Below, piece after piece: positions 1 to 6,491 of a stretch of DNA of 16,795 bases. The notes below the pieces were generated by a model. The model was not told where the DNA came from. It searched no databases and saw only the letters and a list, made by a program, of their open reading frames with translations. The stretch comes from an uncultured Lachnospira sp. (GTDB lineage Bacteria > Bacillota > Clostridia > Lachnospirales > Lachnospiraceae). Within the stretch, counting starts at the first letter, position 1; each line of letters begins with the position of its first letter. Location of the stretch: positions 1 to 16,795 of the forward strand of contig CAKRKK010000029.1 of assembly GCA_934358235.1 (NCBI GenBank). Reading direction: 5' to 3'. The translations under genes and the position numbers were made by a program.

Positions 1-8
1 GAGGTGCT

Positions 9-38
9 TTGAACCTCTGATACATATATTATTATGAT
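9..38 (+). promoter_or_regulatory. Probable sigma-A promoter for the surface protein gene
   Basis: A -35 box TTGAAC (9-14) and a -10 box TATGAT (33-38) are separated by 18 bp, about 34 bp before the ATG at 72. Each hexamer differs from consensus by one or two bases. The window begins just upstream, so further promoter or operator elements cannot be judged. Confidence 0.4.
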
Positions 39-71
39 GAACAATAGAATAATAAGGAGCAGTTAAAGAAA

Positions 72-1493
72 ATGACGAAAAGAGATTTAACAGGAAATAG
101 ATTAACGAAAAATAGATTAAAGGAGAATAAGCAAGGCAGCGTGATTATAAAAATATTACTTACAGCCTTGACAATAATGCTTGTTTTAAGTCTTGGCATT
201 ATGCAGAAATCATTAAACAAAATGGTTATGTCTGCAAGCATAGTGTATGCAGCAGGCGAACAGGAGAGAACCAGCATAGATAATGAAGCTAAGATAGATA
301 ATGAAGCTAAGGTGGATAAGGAAGTTGCATCAGAGCCAGTTGAAATCAGAACCTATAATGAACTGGCAGCAGCAACAGCGCACACAGATGGCTATTATGT
401 ACTTATGGCAGACATAGATATGTCAAAGGCCGGGGCTGACGGCTGGAAGCCTTGGAATTTTAATGGAACCTTTGATGGCAATGGCTACACTCTGTATAAC
501 ATGAACATAAGTACAACAACAGATATAACAGCAAAAACATATGATGGTAATCTGAAAGAATATGATACATATTTTGCAGGCTTTTTTGGAATAACGAAGG
601 GGGCTGTTATACGAAATCTTAATATTACAGGCGCATATGTTGAACCAGGGCAAAGCAGCCAGACATCCACAAAAAGCATATTGGCAGCTATACTTGTTGG
701 ATATATGGATAATACAGTTGTAAGTAACTGTAAGGTGGAAGGGTATGTAAGTCTTACTTCAACGGCTGCAATGTGGGGCTGTGCTGGTGTTGCTGGATTC
801 GGAAATGGATTGATAGAAGCTGCAACAGCAGATGTAACCTTGGTGTGTATAGATGGCAATCCTGATGAAGCTGACAGGGATGAACAGTTTATGGGTGGCA
901 TATATGCAGATGGATATATAGATGTAAAGGATTGTACAGTTACAATAGATGGCTATATATCTGAGAGAGGTTATGTACATTCAGGAGGAATTGCCGGACT
1001 TTACATATTATATCCGGTATCAGGAAGCTATGTGGCAGATATAGCGGGTAATACAATTAATGGCAGGATTACTTTTTTTGAGGATAATACAGATAGAAGA
1101 GCCTACTGCAAAGCACTTGCGGGAGAAAGAATGAACGTGTATACAACCTCAAGGGAAAATATTGATAACTTTGTGCGTAATGAAGTATATGATTATTCGC
1201 AGACACTAAAGCCTGATAATTATGAAAGAAAAATATATGATGTAGATAATCCATATGAGTCAGACAATAGTACAGGAAATATAGCTGCTGCTAATAATAA
1301 CCAGATTTCCTCAGGAGAGCTTATACAAGGAGCGGCTGATAATGCTGTAACAGCCAGCAGCTTGGGTTCTGGCAGCAGGGTGCTTTTTGGCGGACTTAGC
1401 GATACTGCACGTATTATTATAAGCGTGGCTGTAATAGCTGCAGCCGTTGGGGCATATTACTTTATAACAAGAAGAATAAGAAAGAGAAAGTAA
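72..1493 (+). CDS. Secreted GLUG-motif-like surface protein with C-terminal membrane anchor
   Basis: This is a 473-residue exported protein. Residues 23-44 form a hydrophobic signal or anchor segment after a long basic N-terminus, and an Ala-Ala-Gly near 60-62 could be a cleavage site. The ectodomain (about 90-340) holds short beta-rich units such as FNGTFDGNGYTLYNMNI (130-146), GAVIRNLNITGAYV (177-190) and CTVTIDGYI, resembling GLUG-type repeats that build a right-handed beta solenoid. A low-complexity Asn/Ser/Gly stretch (about 395-440) leads to a transmembrane helix (447-465) and the basic tail TRRIRKRK, so the C-terminus is anchored with the bulk outside. AAGGAG at 54-59 lies 12 nt before the ATG. 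A GTG at 141 would give a more ordinary signal peptide and is an alternative start. There is no sortase LPxTG motif. Substrate or ligand is unknown; adhesion or cell-wall association is only an inference from the family. Confidence 0.7.
   Translation: MTKRDLTGNRLTKNRLKENKQGSVIIKILLTALTIMLVLSLGIMQKSLNKMVMSASIVYAAGEQERTSIDNEAKIDNEAKVDKEVASEPVEIRTYNELAAATAHTDGYYVLMADIDMSKAGADGWKPWNFNGTFDGNGYTLYNMNISTTTDITAKTYDGNLKEYDTYFAGFFGITKGAVIRNLNITGAYVEPGQSSQTSTKSILAAILVGYMDNTVVSNCKVEGYVSLTSTAAMWGCAGVAGFGNGLIEAATADVTLVCIDGNPDEADRDEQFMGGIYADGYIDVKDCTVTIDGYISERGYVHSGGIAGLYILYPVSGSYVADIAGNTINGRITFFEDNTDRRAYCKALAGERMNVYTTSRENIDNFVRNEVYDYSQTLKPDNYERKIYDVDNPYESDNSTGNIAAANNNQISSGELIQGAADNAVTASSLGSGSRVLFGGLSDTARIIISVAVIAAAVGAYYFITRRIRKRK
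96..125 (+). repeat. 15-bp tandem duplication in the coding N-terminus
   Basis: Two adjacent 15-bp units (96-110 and 111-125) share AATAGATTAA and encode NRLTK then NRLKE, upstream of the signal segment. In-frame slippage here would change only the length of the cytoplasmic basic tail. Confidence 0.6.
276..311 (+). repeat. Perfect 18-bp tandem duplication encoding IDNEAK twice
   Basis: Positions 276-293 and 294-311 are identical (ATAGATAATGAAGCTAAG) and in frame, giving IDNEAK-IDNEAK followed by a decayed third unit VDKEVA. The repeat lies just after the predicted export signal, in a charged linker before the beta-rich domain. Confidence 0.85.
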
Positions 1494-1545
1494 AGCATTA
1501 TTCTAAAGCAACATTTTATAAATAAAGAAGCGAGGATTAATCAGT

Positions 1546-3027
1546 ATGATTGAGGTTAATAGTAAAGCTAACAGCAGTAATTCAGATGTAACAGATACCT
1601 TTAATGACAAAGAGTTTTACAGGGATTCAGAACAGCTTATAGACTTTATAAGTAAAAGTCCAAGTCCATATCACGTTATAGATAATATAAAGAAAATGCT
1701 TTCTGCTAATAACATGACAGAATTAAGTGAAAAAGAAAGGTGGCATTTAGAGGCAGGACATGGATATTATGTTATTCGTGGAAATTCATCAATTATTGCA
1801 TTTACGATTCCACAGGAAGATGCATCAGATAATCTGGTGGAGACAGATGACAAAAGAAAATATATTTACAACGGTTATAATATAGTTGCAAGCCATAGTG
1901 ATTCACCCTCCTTTAAGTTAAAGGAGAAGCCTGAAATACCAGGAGATAATCATTATGTAAGCCTTAATGTTGAAAAGTATGGCGGAATGATTATGTCTAC
2001 GTGGCTTGACCGTCCACTATCAATAGCGGGAAGAGCAGTAGTAGCAGATAATAAAGGCGTTAAGGAATATCTGATAAATGCAGACAGGGATCTTTTAGTT
2101 ATTCCTAATCTTGCAATTCATATGAACAGAAATATCAATGAGAGCAATGAACTTAATGCGCAGAAGGACATGCTGCCTTTGTTTGGAGATGAGAATGCAA
2201 AGAATAAATTTGATGAATATATAAACAGTATTCTTGAGCCACAGCTTGAGGCAGATGGATGGGACAATAACGAAAAGACCTCACAATATACGGCTGCGAC
2301 AGAGCTGTTTCTTTATAACAGAGAAAGAGGAACTATATGGGGATATAATAACGAGTTTATATCTGCACCAAGACTTGATGATATACAATGTGCATATTCC
2401 TCAGTAAGAGCATTTGTGAGGGCTTATTGCAATAAACGTGATACTGCTTTAGAACATATCCATAAAAGTAATGCCAGCACAGCTAAAGGCGTGGTGAAGG
2501 ATAAAGTAAATGTGTGCTGTGTATTTAACAATGAAGAGGTTGGAAGTACAACAAGACAGGGGGCAGACTCAACATTTCTTTCAGATGTTCTTGAACGTAT
2601 AAGTATAGCCTCTGGAAAAACAAGAGAGGAATATATGATGGCACTAGCCTCCTCCTATATGATATCAGCCGACAATGCACACGCACTTCATCCTAACCAT
2701 CAGGAGAAGGCAGATCCTACTAACCGTCCATATATGAATAGTGGAATTGTAATCAAGTTTAATGGAAACCAGAAGTATACAACAGATGCAGCTTCACAGG
2801 CTGTATTTATGAATATATGCAAGAGGGCAGATGTTCCATATCAGACATATGCGAACCGGTCAGATGTGGCAGGTGGTTCAACGCTGGGTAATATTTCCAA
2901 TTCGCATGTGTCAATCAATACGGTAGATATCGGACTTGCACAGCTTGCCATGCATTCTGCCTACGAAACAGCAGGGGTAAAGGATACAACATATATGATA
3001 GCAGCTTTAACAGAATTCTATGCTTAG
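1546..3027 (+). CDS. apeB: M18 family aminopeptidase
   Basis: A zinc-dependent cytosolic aminopeptidase of the M18 family, which removes N-terminal residues (acidic or neutral, depending on the member) from peptides and usually works as a large multimer. The 493-residue length is slightly above usual because of a polar N-terminal extension (1-28). Family motifs are all present: ISKSPSPYHVIDN near residue 35, ASHSDSP with metal ligand H117, SAPRLDD with D278, NNEEVGS with catalytic E330 and ligand E331, SADNAHALHPNH with D376, and AMHSAYE with H470. All expected metal ligands are intact. A weak GAGG (1532-1535) lies 10 nt before the ATG. The gene follows the surface protein by 52 bp with no terminator seen between them, so co-transcription is possible. 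There is no signal peptide. The family assignment is secure; substrate preference cannot be read from sequence. Confidence 0.95.
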   Translation: MIEVNSKANSSNSDVTDTFNDKEFYRDSEQLIDFISKSPSPYHVIDNIKKMLSANNMTELSEKERWHLEAGHGYYVIRGNSSIIAFTIPQEDASDNLVETDDKRKYIYNGYNIVASHSDSPSFKLKEKPEIPGDNHYVSLNVEKYGGMIMSTWLDRPLSIAGRAVVADNKGVKEYLINADRDLLVIPNLAIHMNRNINESNELNAQKDMLPLFGDENAKNKFDEYINSILEPQLEADGWDNNEKTSQYTAATELFLYNRERGTIWGYNNEFISAPRLDDIQCAYSSVRAFVRAYCNKRDTALEHIHKSNASTAKGVVKDKVNVCCVFNNEEVGSTTRQGADSTFLSDVLERISIASGKTREEYMMALASSYMISADNAHALHPNHQEKADPTNRPYMNSGIVIKFNGNQKYTTDAASQAVFMNICKRADVPYQTYANRSDVAGGSTLGNISNSHVSINTVDIGLAQLAMHSAYETAGVKDTTYMIAALTEFYA

Positions 3028-3063
3028 AATTCTACGATTAGAATTTTATGCTTAAAATTTTTT
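3012..3063. repeat. 14-bp tandem repeat spanning both convergent stop codons
   Basis: Units start at 3012 (AGAATTCTATGCTT), 3026 (AGAATTCTACGATT), 3040 (AGAATTTTATGCTT) and a decayed fourth unit at 3054. The aminopeptidase stop (TAG, 3025-3027) lies on the first unit junction, and the Dus stop (minus TAA, 3054-3052) lies on the third. AGAATTCT is self-complementary, so units 1 and 2 can pair as an 8-bp stem with a 6-nt loop. Confidence 0.85.
3040..3063 (+). terminator. Weak A/T-rich hairpin, possible terminator of apeB
   Basis: Arms 3040-3048 and 3053-3061 can form a 9-bp stem (one G-U pair) with loop TGCT, followed by a short T run to 3063. The stem is made entirely from the tandem repeat. 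It is A/T-rich and therefore weak. The minus strand lacks a clear T run after the stem, so termination of the opposing operon here is less likely. Confidence 0.35.
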
Positions 3064-4062
3064 GGAAAATGTTATAAAAGGCTTTTCTTCAAGCTGGCAG
3101 TTAGTAAAGAATACATTGACGGCATCCTTATAAGCACTCATATTCTGTGCCTTTTTGATTGCCTTTGCTTCCTTTTTGCAGTCAGCAAAGGCGTATTCCA
3201 TATAACACCACATTTCCTTCATTCGGTGTATTGCGTGTTTATCGCCAGACATAATCTTAAGTCTTTCTTCATAGACACGGTTATGGAGCAGCTTCATATT
3301 CTTTCGGTCTGCCTTCAGGTCTCTTATATAAGTGTCAGGATTTGGACTTGTGAGCAGATTAATAAGCCCTGGATCGGCTATAAGTCCACGACCTGCCATT
3401 ATACAGTCAGGATTAAACATATTTTTTATATTAAGAAAGTCGTTACGTGTGAATATATCACCATTGTAGCAGACAGGGTTAACACTTTCCCTTAAGGCGG
3501 TCATAAAGGCTTCGTTATTTATTTCGCCTCTGTAATAATCAGTACGCACTCTTGGGTGTATAATAAGCTCTTCAAGTCTGAACTTATTATACACCGCAAG
3601 AATGCCCTGCCATTCATCTGCAGTTTCAACACCAATTCTTGTTTTTACCGATACCTTTATATCATTATCTATTATATAGCTGTCGGATAATATTTCATAC
3701 AATATCCGTTCCAGGGAATCAGTATCGCAGAGCATGCCAGCACCCTTATTCTTGGAAACAACAGTACCAGAGGGGCAGCCTGCGTTAAGATTAATCTCCC
3801 TGTATCCATATTCATCATAAAGCATATGTGCAGTCCATATAAAGTCAGAAGAATTATTAGTCATAACCTGTGGTATAGAGTTAATATGGTTATTTTCACG
3901 GGATATATCACGTATTTCCTTAGCAAGAAACTTTTCGGTTTTGTTAGGAGATATGAATGGCATAAAATACTTGTCAATCTTTCCCTTACCAAAGAATTCG
4001 TCATATGCATTACGGAAGGTATAATCAGTTAATCCCTCCATAGGAGCCATATATACTTTCAT
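3052..4062 (-). CDS. dus: tRNA-dihydrouridine synthase
   Basis: An FMN- and NADPH-dependent enzyme that reduces specific uridines in the tRNA D-loop to dihydrouridine. The 336-residue protein starts with MKVYMAPMEGLTD (flavin-binding strand), carries NLNAGCPSG with the catalytic Cys at 96, KTRIG with K140, IIHPR with H169 and R171, YNGDIF (199-204) and AGRG (223-226) for phosphate binding of FMN, then a helical C-terminal domain. These are the full Dus signatures. The start codon overlaps the stop of the upstream SDR by one base (TAATG), so the two are translationally coupled; AAAGGA lies 12 nt upstream inside the SDR gene. Which subfamily, and hence which tRNA position, cannot be decided by eye. 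There is no sign of damage. Confidence 0.95.
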   Translation of the reverse strand: MKVYMAPMEGLTDYTFRNAYDEFFGKGKIDKYFMPFISPNKTEKFLAKEIRDISRENNHINSIPQVMTNNSSDFIWTAHMLYDEYGYREINLNAGCPSGTVVSKNKGAGMLCDTDSLERILYEILSDSYIIDNDIKVSVKTRIGVETADEWQGILAVYNKFRLEELIIHPRVRTDYYRGEINNEAFMTALRESVNPVCYNGDIFTRNDFLNIKNMFNPDCIMAGRGLIADPGLINLLTSPNPDTYIRDLKADRKNMKLLHNRVYEERLKIMSGDKHAIHRMKEMWCYMEYAFADCKKEAKAIKKAQNMSAYKDAVNVFFTNCQLEEKPFITFSKKF

Positions 4063-4841
4063 TAGTGCTGGTTATCCTTTCTTTTCTTCATCTGTTGTCT
4101 GGCTGCAATTGCAGCGCTGAACTGACGTGGAGCAAAGCTGGCGGCAGTTACAGCCAGCTTCATTGTAAGTGTTGGAACGATAGTAACCTTTCCCTTAAAC
4201 ATCTGTAAAAGTGCATAGGAAGCACAGTATTCGGCAGATATGCCAGGTAATGCAAATGTAACTCCGGCTGTATTGTTGAAATTAGTATTAACAGGACCAG
4301 GGCATAGCATGCATATATGTACATTGCTGTGAGAGGCCTTAAGTTCTCCATTGATAGAAGTTGTCAGGCTGGTTACATAGCTTTTAGTTGCATAGTAGGT
4401 TGCCATATATGGACCACCAGGAAGCAGTCCGGCACTTGAAGCAACATTCATAATGTATCCACGGTTCATACGTTTAAAGGAACGAAGCATATATTTAGTG
4501 AGTATATGCATAGCACGTACATTCACATTAAGCATGGATATATCAGTAGACAGGTGAGTTCTGTCGAAATCTCCTATATCTCCGAAGCCGGCATTGTTTA
4601 TGAATACATGTATATCTGTTCTTTTAGATAGCATTCTACCAAGCTTTATACATTTTCTGCCATCTGACAGATCACAGGTGTATATTTCACAGCTTGTAGG
4701 AAGAGTAGCTGAAAGCTTTTTTAAGGCTGCTGTGTTACGGGATACAAGAATAATGTCATAGCCTAAGGCACTTAGCTTTTTTGCCATTTCGTATCCGATA
4801 CCAGAGCTTGCGCCAGTTATACAGGCAGTACGTTTTTTCAT
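4062..4841 (-). CDS. Short-chain dehydrogenase/reductase (DltE/YqjQ-like)
   Basis: A 259-residue classical SDR with a Rossmann fold. Seen: cofactor motif TGASSGIG (9-16), NNAG (82-85), structural Asn at 107, and catalytic Ser136, Tyr149 and Lys153 (YYATK). SRN at 34-36 after the second strand is typical of NADP(H)-preferring members. The C-terminal region (about 200-259) contains a longish non-polar segment and a basic tail KKRK. The chosen ATG (4841) has GGAG at 4851-4848 with a 6-nt spacer. An in-frame upstream ATG at 4901 would add 20 residues but overlaps a hairpin and has no better ribosome site. It is the first gene of an operon with dus (1-nt overlap). The substrate is unknown; a link to tRNA modification is not implied by the pairing. 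Confidence 0.9.
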   Translation of the reverse strand: MKKRTACITGASSGIGYEMAKKLSALGYDIILVSRNTAALKKLSATLPTSCEIYTCDLSDGRKCIKLGRMLSKRTDIHVFINNAGFGDIGDFDRTHLSTDISMLNVNVRAMHILTKYMLRSFKRMNRGYIMNVASSAGLLPGGPYMATYYATKSYVTSLTTSINGELKASHSNVHICMLCPGPVNTNFNNTAGVTFALPGISAEYCASYALLQMFKGKVTIVPTLTMKLAVTAASFAPRQFSAAIAARQQMKKRKDNQH

Positions 4842-4846
4842 ATTAA

Positions 4847-4900
4847 TCTCCATTTCTGAGCAACTTTTGTTGTCTCCATTTCCGCGCGTACCTTTGCGCA
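4847..4900 (-). promoter_or_regulatory. Leader of the SDR-dus operon with GCGC dyad and repeated GAAATGGAGA
   Basis: On the minus strand the leader shows TGCGC (4900-4896) pairing with GCGCG (4887-4883). It then carries GAAATGGAGA twice (4882-4873 and 4856-4847), separated by a small CAAC/GTTG hairpin. The second copy supplies the GGAG ribosome site of the SDR. The first copy opens a 13-codon ORF (ATG 4879) whose TGA overlaps the SDR start as ATGA. Whether that ORF is translated is unknown. Confidence 0.4.
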
Positions 4901-4920
4901 TATTGAGGTTTTATTGTATA

Positions 4921-4949
4921 ATAATAACATATGCGTCTGATACGGTCAA
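4921..4949 (-). promoter_or_regulatory. Sigma-A promoter of the SDR-dus operon
   Basis: On the minus strand, -35 TTGACC (4949-4944), a 17-bp spacer and -10 TATTAT (4926-4921) make a near-consensus promoter, with one mismatch in each box. Transcription would start near 4914, leaving a leader of about 70 nt before the SDR start. Confidence 0.6.
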
Positions 4950-4960
4950 AGCGAATCAGG

Positions 4961-4988
4961 TGCTATAGATATAGTGCTATAGATGTAG
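4961..4988 (+). repeat. 14-bp tandem duplication upstream of the YcxB-like gene
   Basis: TGCTATAGATATAG (4961-4974) and TGCTATAGATGTAG (4975-4988) differ at one base. Each contains TGCTATAGA, which resembles an extended -10 element (TGnTATAAT with one mismatch in each copy). It may therefore have duplicated the promoter of the downstream gene. No convincing -35 box accompanies either copy. Confidence 0.6.
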
Positions 4989-5048
4989 TTGTAGCAAGAG
5001 GTTAGTAACAATAAATAAAGTCTGTAAGACATAGGAATGGAGATATGT

Positions 5049-5600
5049 ATGGTAATTAAGAATAAAACACTTTTCCAGAAGGAATATGTTGAGGCAGCTA
5101 TGAGGGCTGGTAATTTTGATAATAACAAGTATAAGCTTTTTAAACTTATATATAATGCATTTGGCTTACTGTTTGGTATGGGTTTTGTCAGATATCTGGT
5201 GTTTGAGGCAATCGGAAGTGAGGACGCGGACTGGTTTATGGTAGCGTTTTATGGCTGTGCGGCTGCAATATTTCTATATATAGGAATGATAGGGCTGGAT
5301 AAAAGTAATAAGCGCAGATATCATAATACATATTCTAAGATGGTTGGAATTACATTTACATATGAAATAGATTCAGAAAATATTGTTGTTACTGACGAAG
5401 AGAATGATAGCGATACCTTTAAGTGGGAAGAGGTTATAAAGTGGGCAGAGGACAACGATAACATATATCTGTTTGTTGCAGCACACAATTGCCTGGTTGT
5501 TAATAAAAACAGCTTTGAAGAGGGAAGTGCTAAAGATTTAATAGAACTGGCAACAGCAGTGCTTATGCTAAGGGATGAACAGGCAGATGAAGAAAGATGA
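5049..5600 (+). CDS. YcxB-like two-helix membrane protein
   Basis: A 183-residue protein with two hydrophobic helices (about 33-52 and 63-83) and a soluble C-terminal domain (about 97-175). The C-terminal pattern of strands (ITFTYEIDSENIVV, DTFKWEEVIKWAEDNDNIYLF, CLVVNKNSF) followed by a helix matches YcxB-like domains of Firmicutes, whose function is not known. The ATG at 5049 is preferred because GGAG (5039-5042) lies 6 nt before it. The in-frame ATG at 5037 overlaps that ribosome site and would add four residues. The next gene follows after 37 nt, so they are probably co-transcribed. The domain call rests on pattern recognition, not alignment. Confidence 0.75.
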   Translation: MVIKNKTLFQKEYVEAAMRAGNFDNNKYKLFKLIYNAFGLLFGMGFVRYLVFEAIGSEDADWFMVAFYGCAAAIFLYIGMIGLDKSNKRRYHNTYSKMVGITFTYEIDSENIVVTDEENDSDTFKWEEVIKWAEDNDNIYLFVAAHNCLVVNKNSFEEGSAKDLIELATAVLMLRDEQADEER

Positions 5601-5637
5601 GTAAGAATTAAGAATAGGGAAGTGGAGTGAGTAATTA

Positions 5638-6291
5638 ATGAATAATAATGCAATAAATATAAATAATAGTAACTTAGGTTGTAGTGATGATAATAAGTAT
5701 AATATAAGATTATTAGATAAGGATGAGATTACATATGTATACAATGAGCATATAGTGACAGATTTTCCAGCCTCAGAGGTAAAGCCATTGAAGCAGATGC
5801 TTGAAAAAAGAGAAAACGGACAGTATTTTGCATATGGAATGTTTGAATGTGAAGCGGACGGTAATAATGATATGCCAGAACAACTGGCAGGCTATGCATA
5901 CTTTATCAAGTGCCGTAATAAGGACGTATACCTGCTGGATTACCTTGCTATAGTAAAGAATAAGAGGTCTAAGCATCTTGGCACAAGCTTCTTAGGACAG
6001 CTAAAGAAGCTTGCAGAAGCTGATGGGAAGCTTCTTATGCTGGAGGTTGAGAATCCTGATTATGCTGATGAGGGACCGGCTAAGGATTATATGTTAAAGA
6101 GAATAGGCTTCTATAAAAAGAATGGCATGACGCTTAGCAATACAAGCTGCAATTTCTTTGAGAATGAATATAGAATATTTTATGCAGGAGATACAATAAT
6201 TGAAGATGCAAAGCTGGATGAGCTTACAGATATTGTATACAGGGATTTCTTTGGAGATAAGTTTGTTGATGCTAATGTAGAATTCCATTGA
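5638..6291 (+). CDS. GNAT family N-acetyltransferase
   Basis: A 217-residue protein with a GCN5-related acetyltransferase fold. The acetyl-CoA binding motif A is visible as VYLLDYLAIVKNKRSKHLG (97-115; R110 to G115 forming the pyrophosphate loop), followed by the helix SFLGQLKKLAEADG, the strand LLMLEVENPD (132-141) and RIGFYKKNG (155-163), the usual C-terminal GNAT elements. The first 17 residues are Asn-rich and polar. GGAG (5624-5627) lies 10 nt before the ATG. It follows the YcxB-like gene by 37 nt. The acceptor substrate is not predictable; small-molecule and protein acetylation are both possible. Confidence 0.85.
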   Translation: MNNNAININNSNLGCSDDNKYNIRLLDKDEITYVYNEHIVTDFPASEVKPLKQMLEKRENGQYFAYGMFECEADGNNDMPEQLAGYAYFIKCRNKDVYLLDYLAIVKNKRSKHLGTSFLGQLKKLAEADGKLLMLEVENPDYADEGPAKDYMLKRIGFYKKNGMTLSNTSCNFFENEYRIFYAGDTIIEDAKLDELTDIVYRDFFGDKFVDANVEFH

Positions 6292-6314
6292 GGTATAGTC
6301 ATATTACACATAAA

Positions 6315-6326
6315 TCTGTATACAGA
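6315..6326. promoter_or_regulatory. Perfect 12-bp palindrome upstream of the citrate synthase promoter
   Basis: TCTGTATACAGA is a perfect dyad centred about 35 bp before the start of the -35 box of the downstream gene. It has the size of a dimeric regulator site, but no matching regulator is encoded in the window, so its role is an inference. Confidence 0.3.
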
Positions 6327-6354
6327 CATAGCAGTATATAGTGTTAAGTGTGAA

Positions 6355-6384
6355 TTGACAAGATATATAAATAAAGTGCATAAT
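6355..6384 (+). promoter_or_regulatory. Strong sigma-A promoter of citrate synthase
   Basis: A perfect TTGACA (6355-6360) is followed after 18 bp by CATAAT (6379-6384). Transcription would start near 6391, giving a leader of about 100 nt. ATTGAC (6354-6359) and GTCAAT (6386-6391) form an inverted repeat around the -10 region. The leader also contains a 7-bp hairpin (6439-6445 with 6450-6456) 36 nt before the start codon. Confidence 0.7.
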
Positions 6385-6491
6385 AGTCAATATGCCAATT
6401 TATGAATGAGTATAAATGATTAGCTGCTCAATATGTGTTATGCATAAATATGCATATATATGTTATACAAGTGCAGAAACGGAGGAATACA

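Noticed and set aside
1..17. Hairpin GAGGT/ACCTC at the window edge
   Set aside because: Only 5 bp, with no T run, and cut by the window start, so no function can be assigned.
485..901. 138-codon open frame antisense to the surface protein gene
   Set aside because: Fully contained in a supported gene on the other strand, with no promoter or ribosome site.
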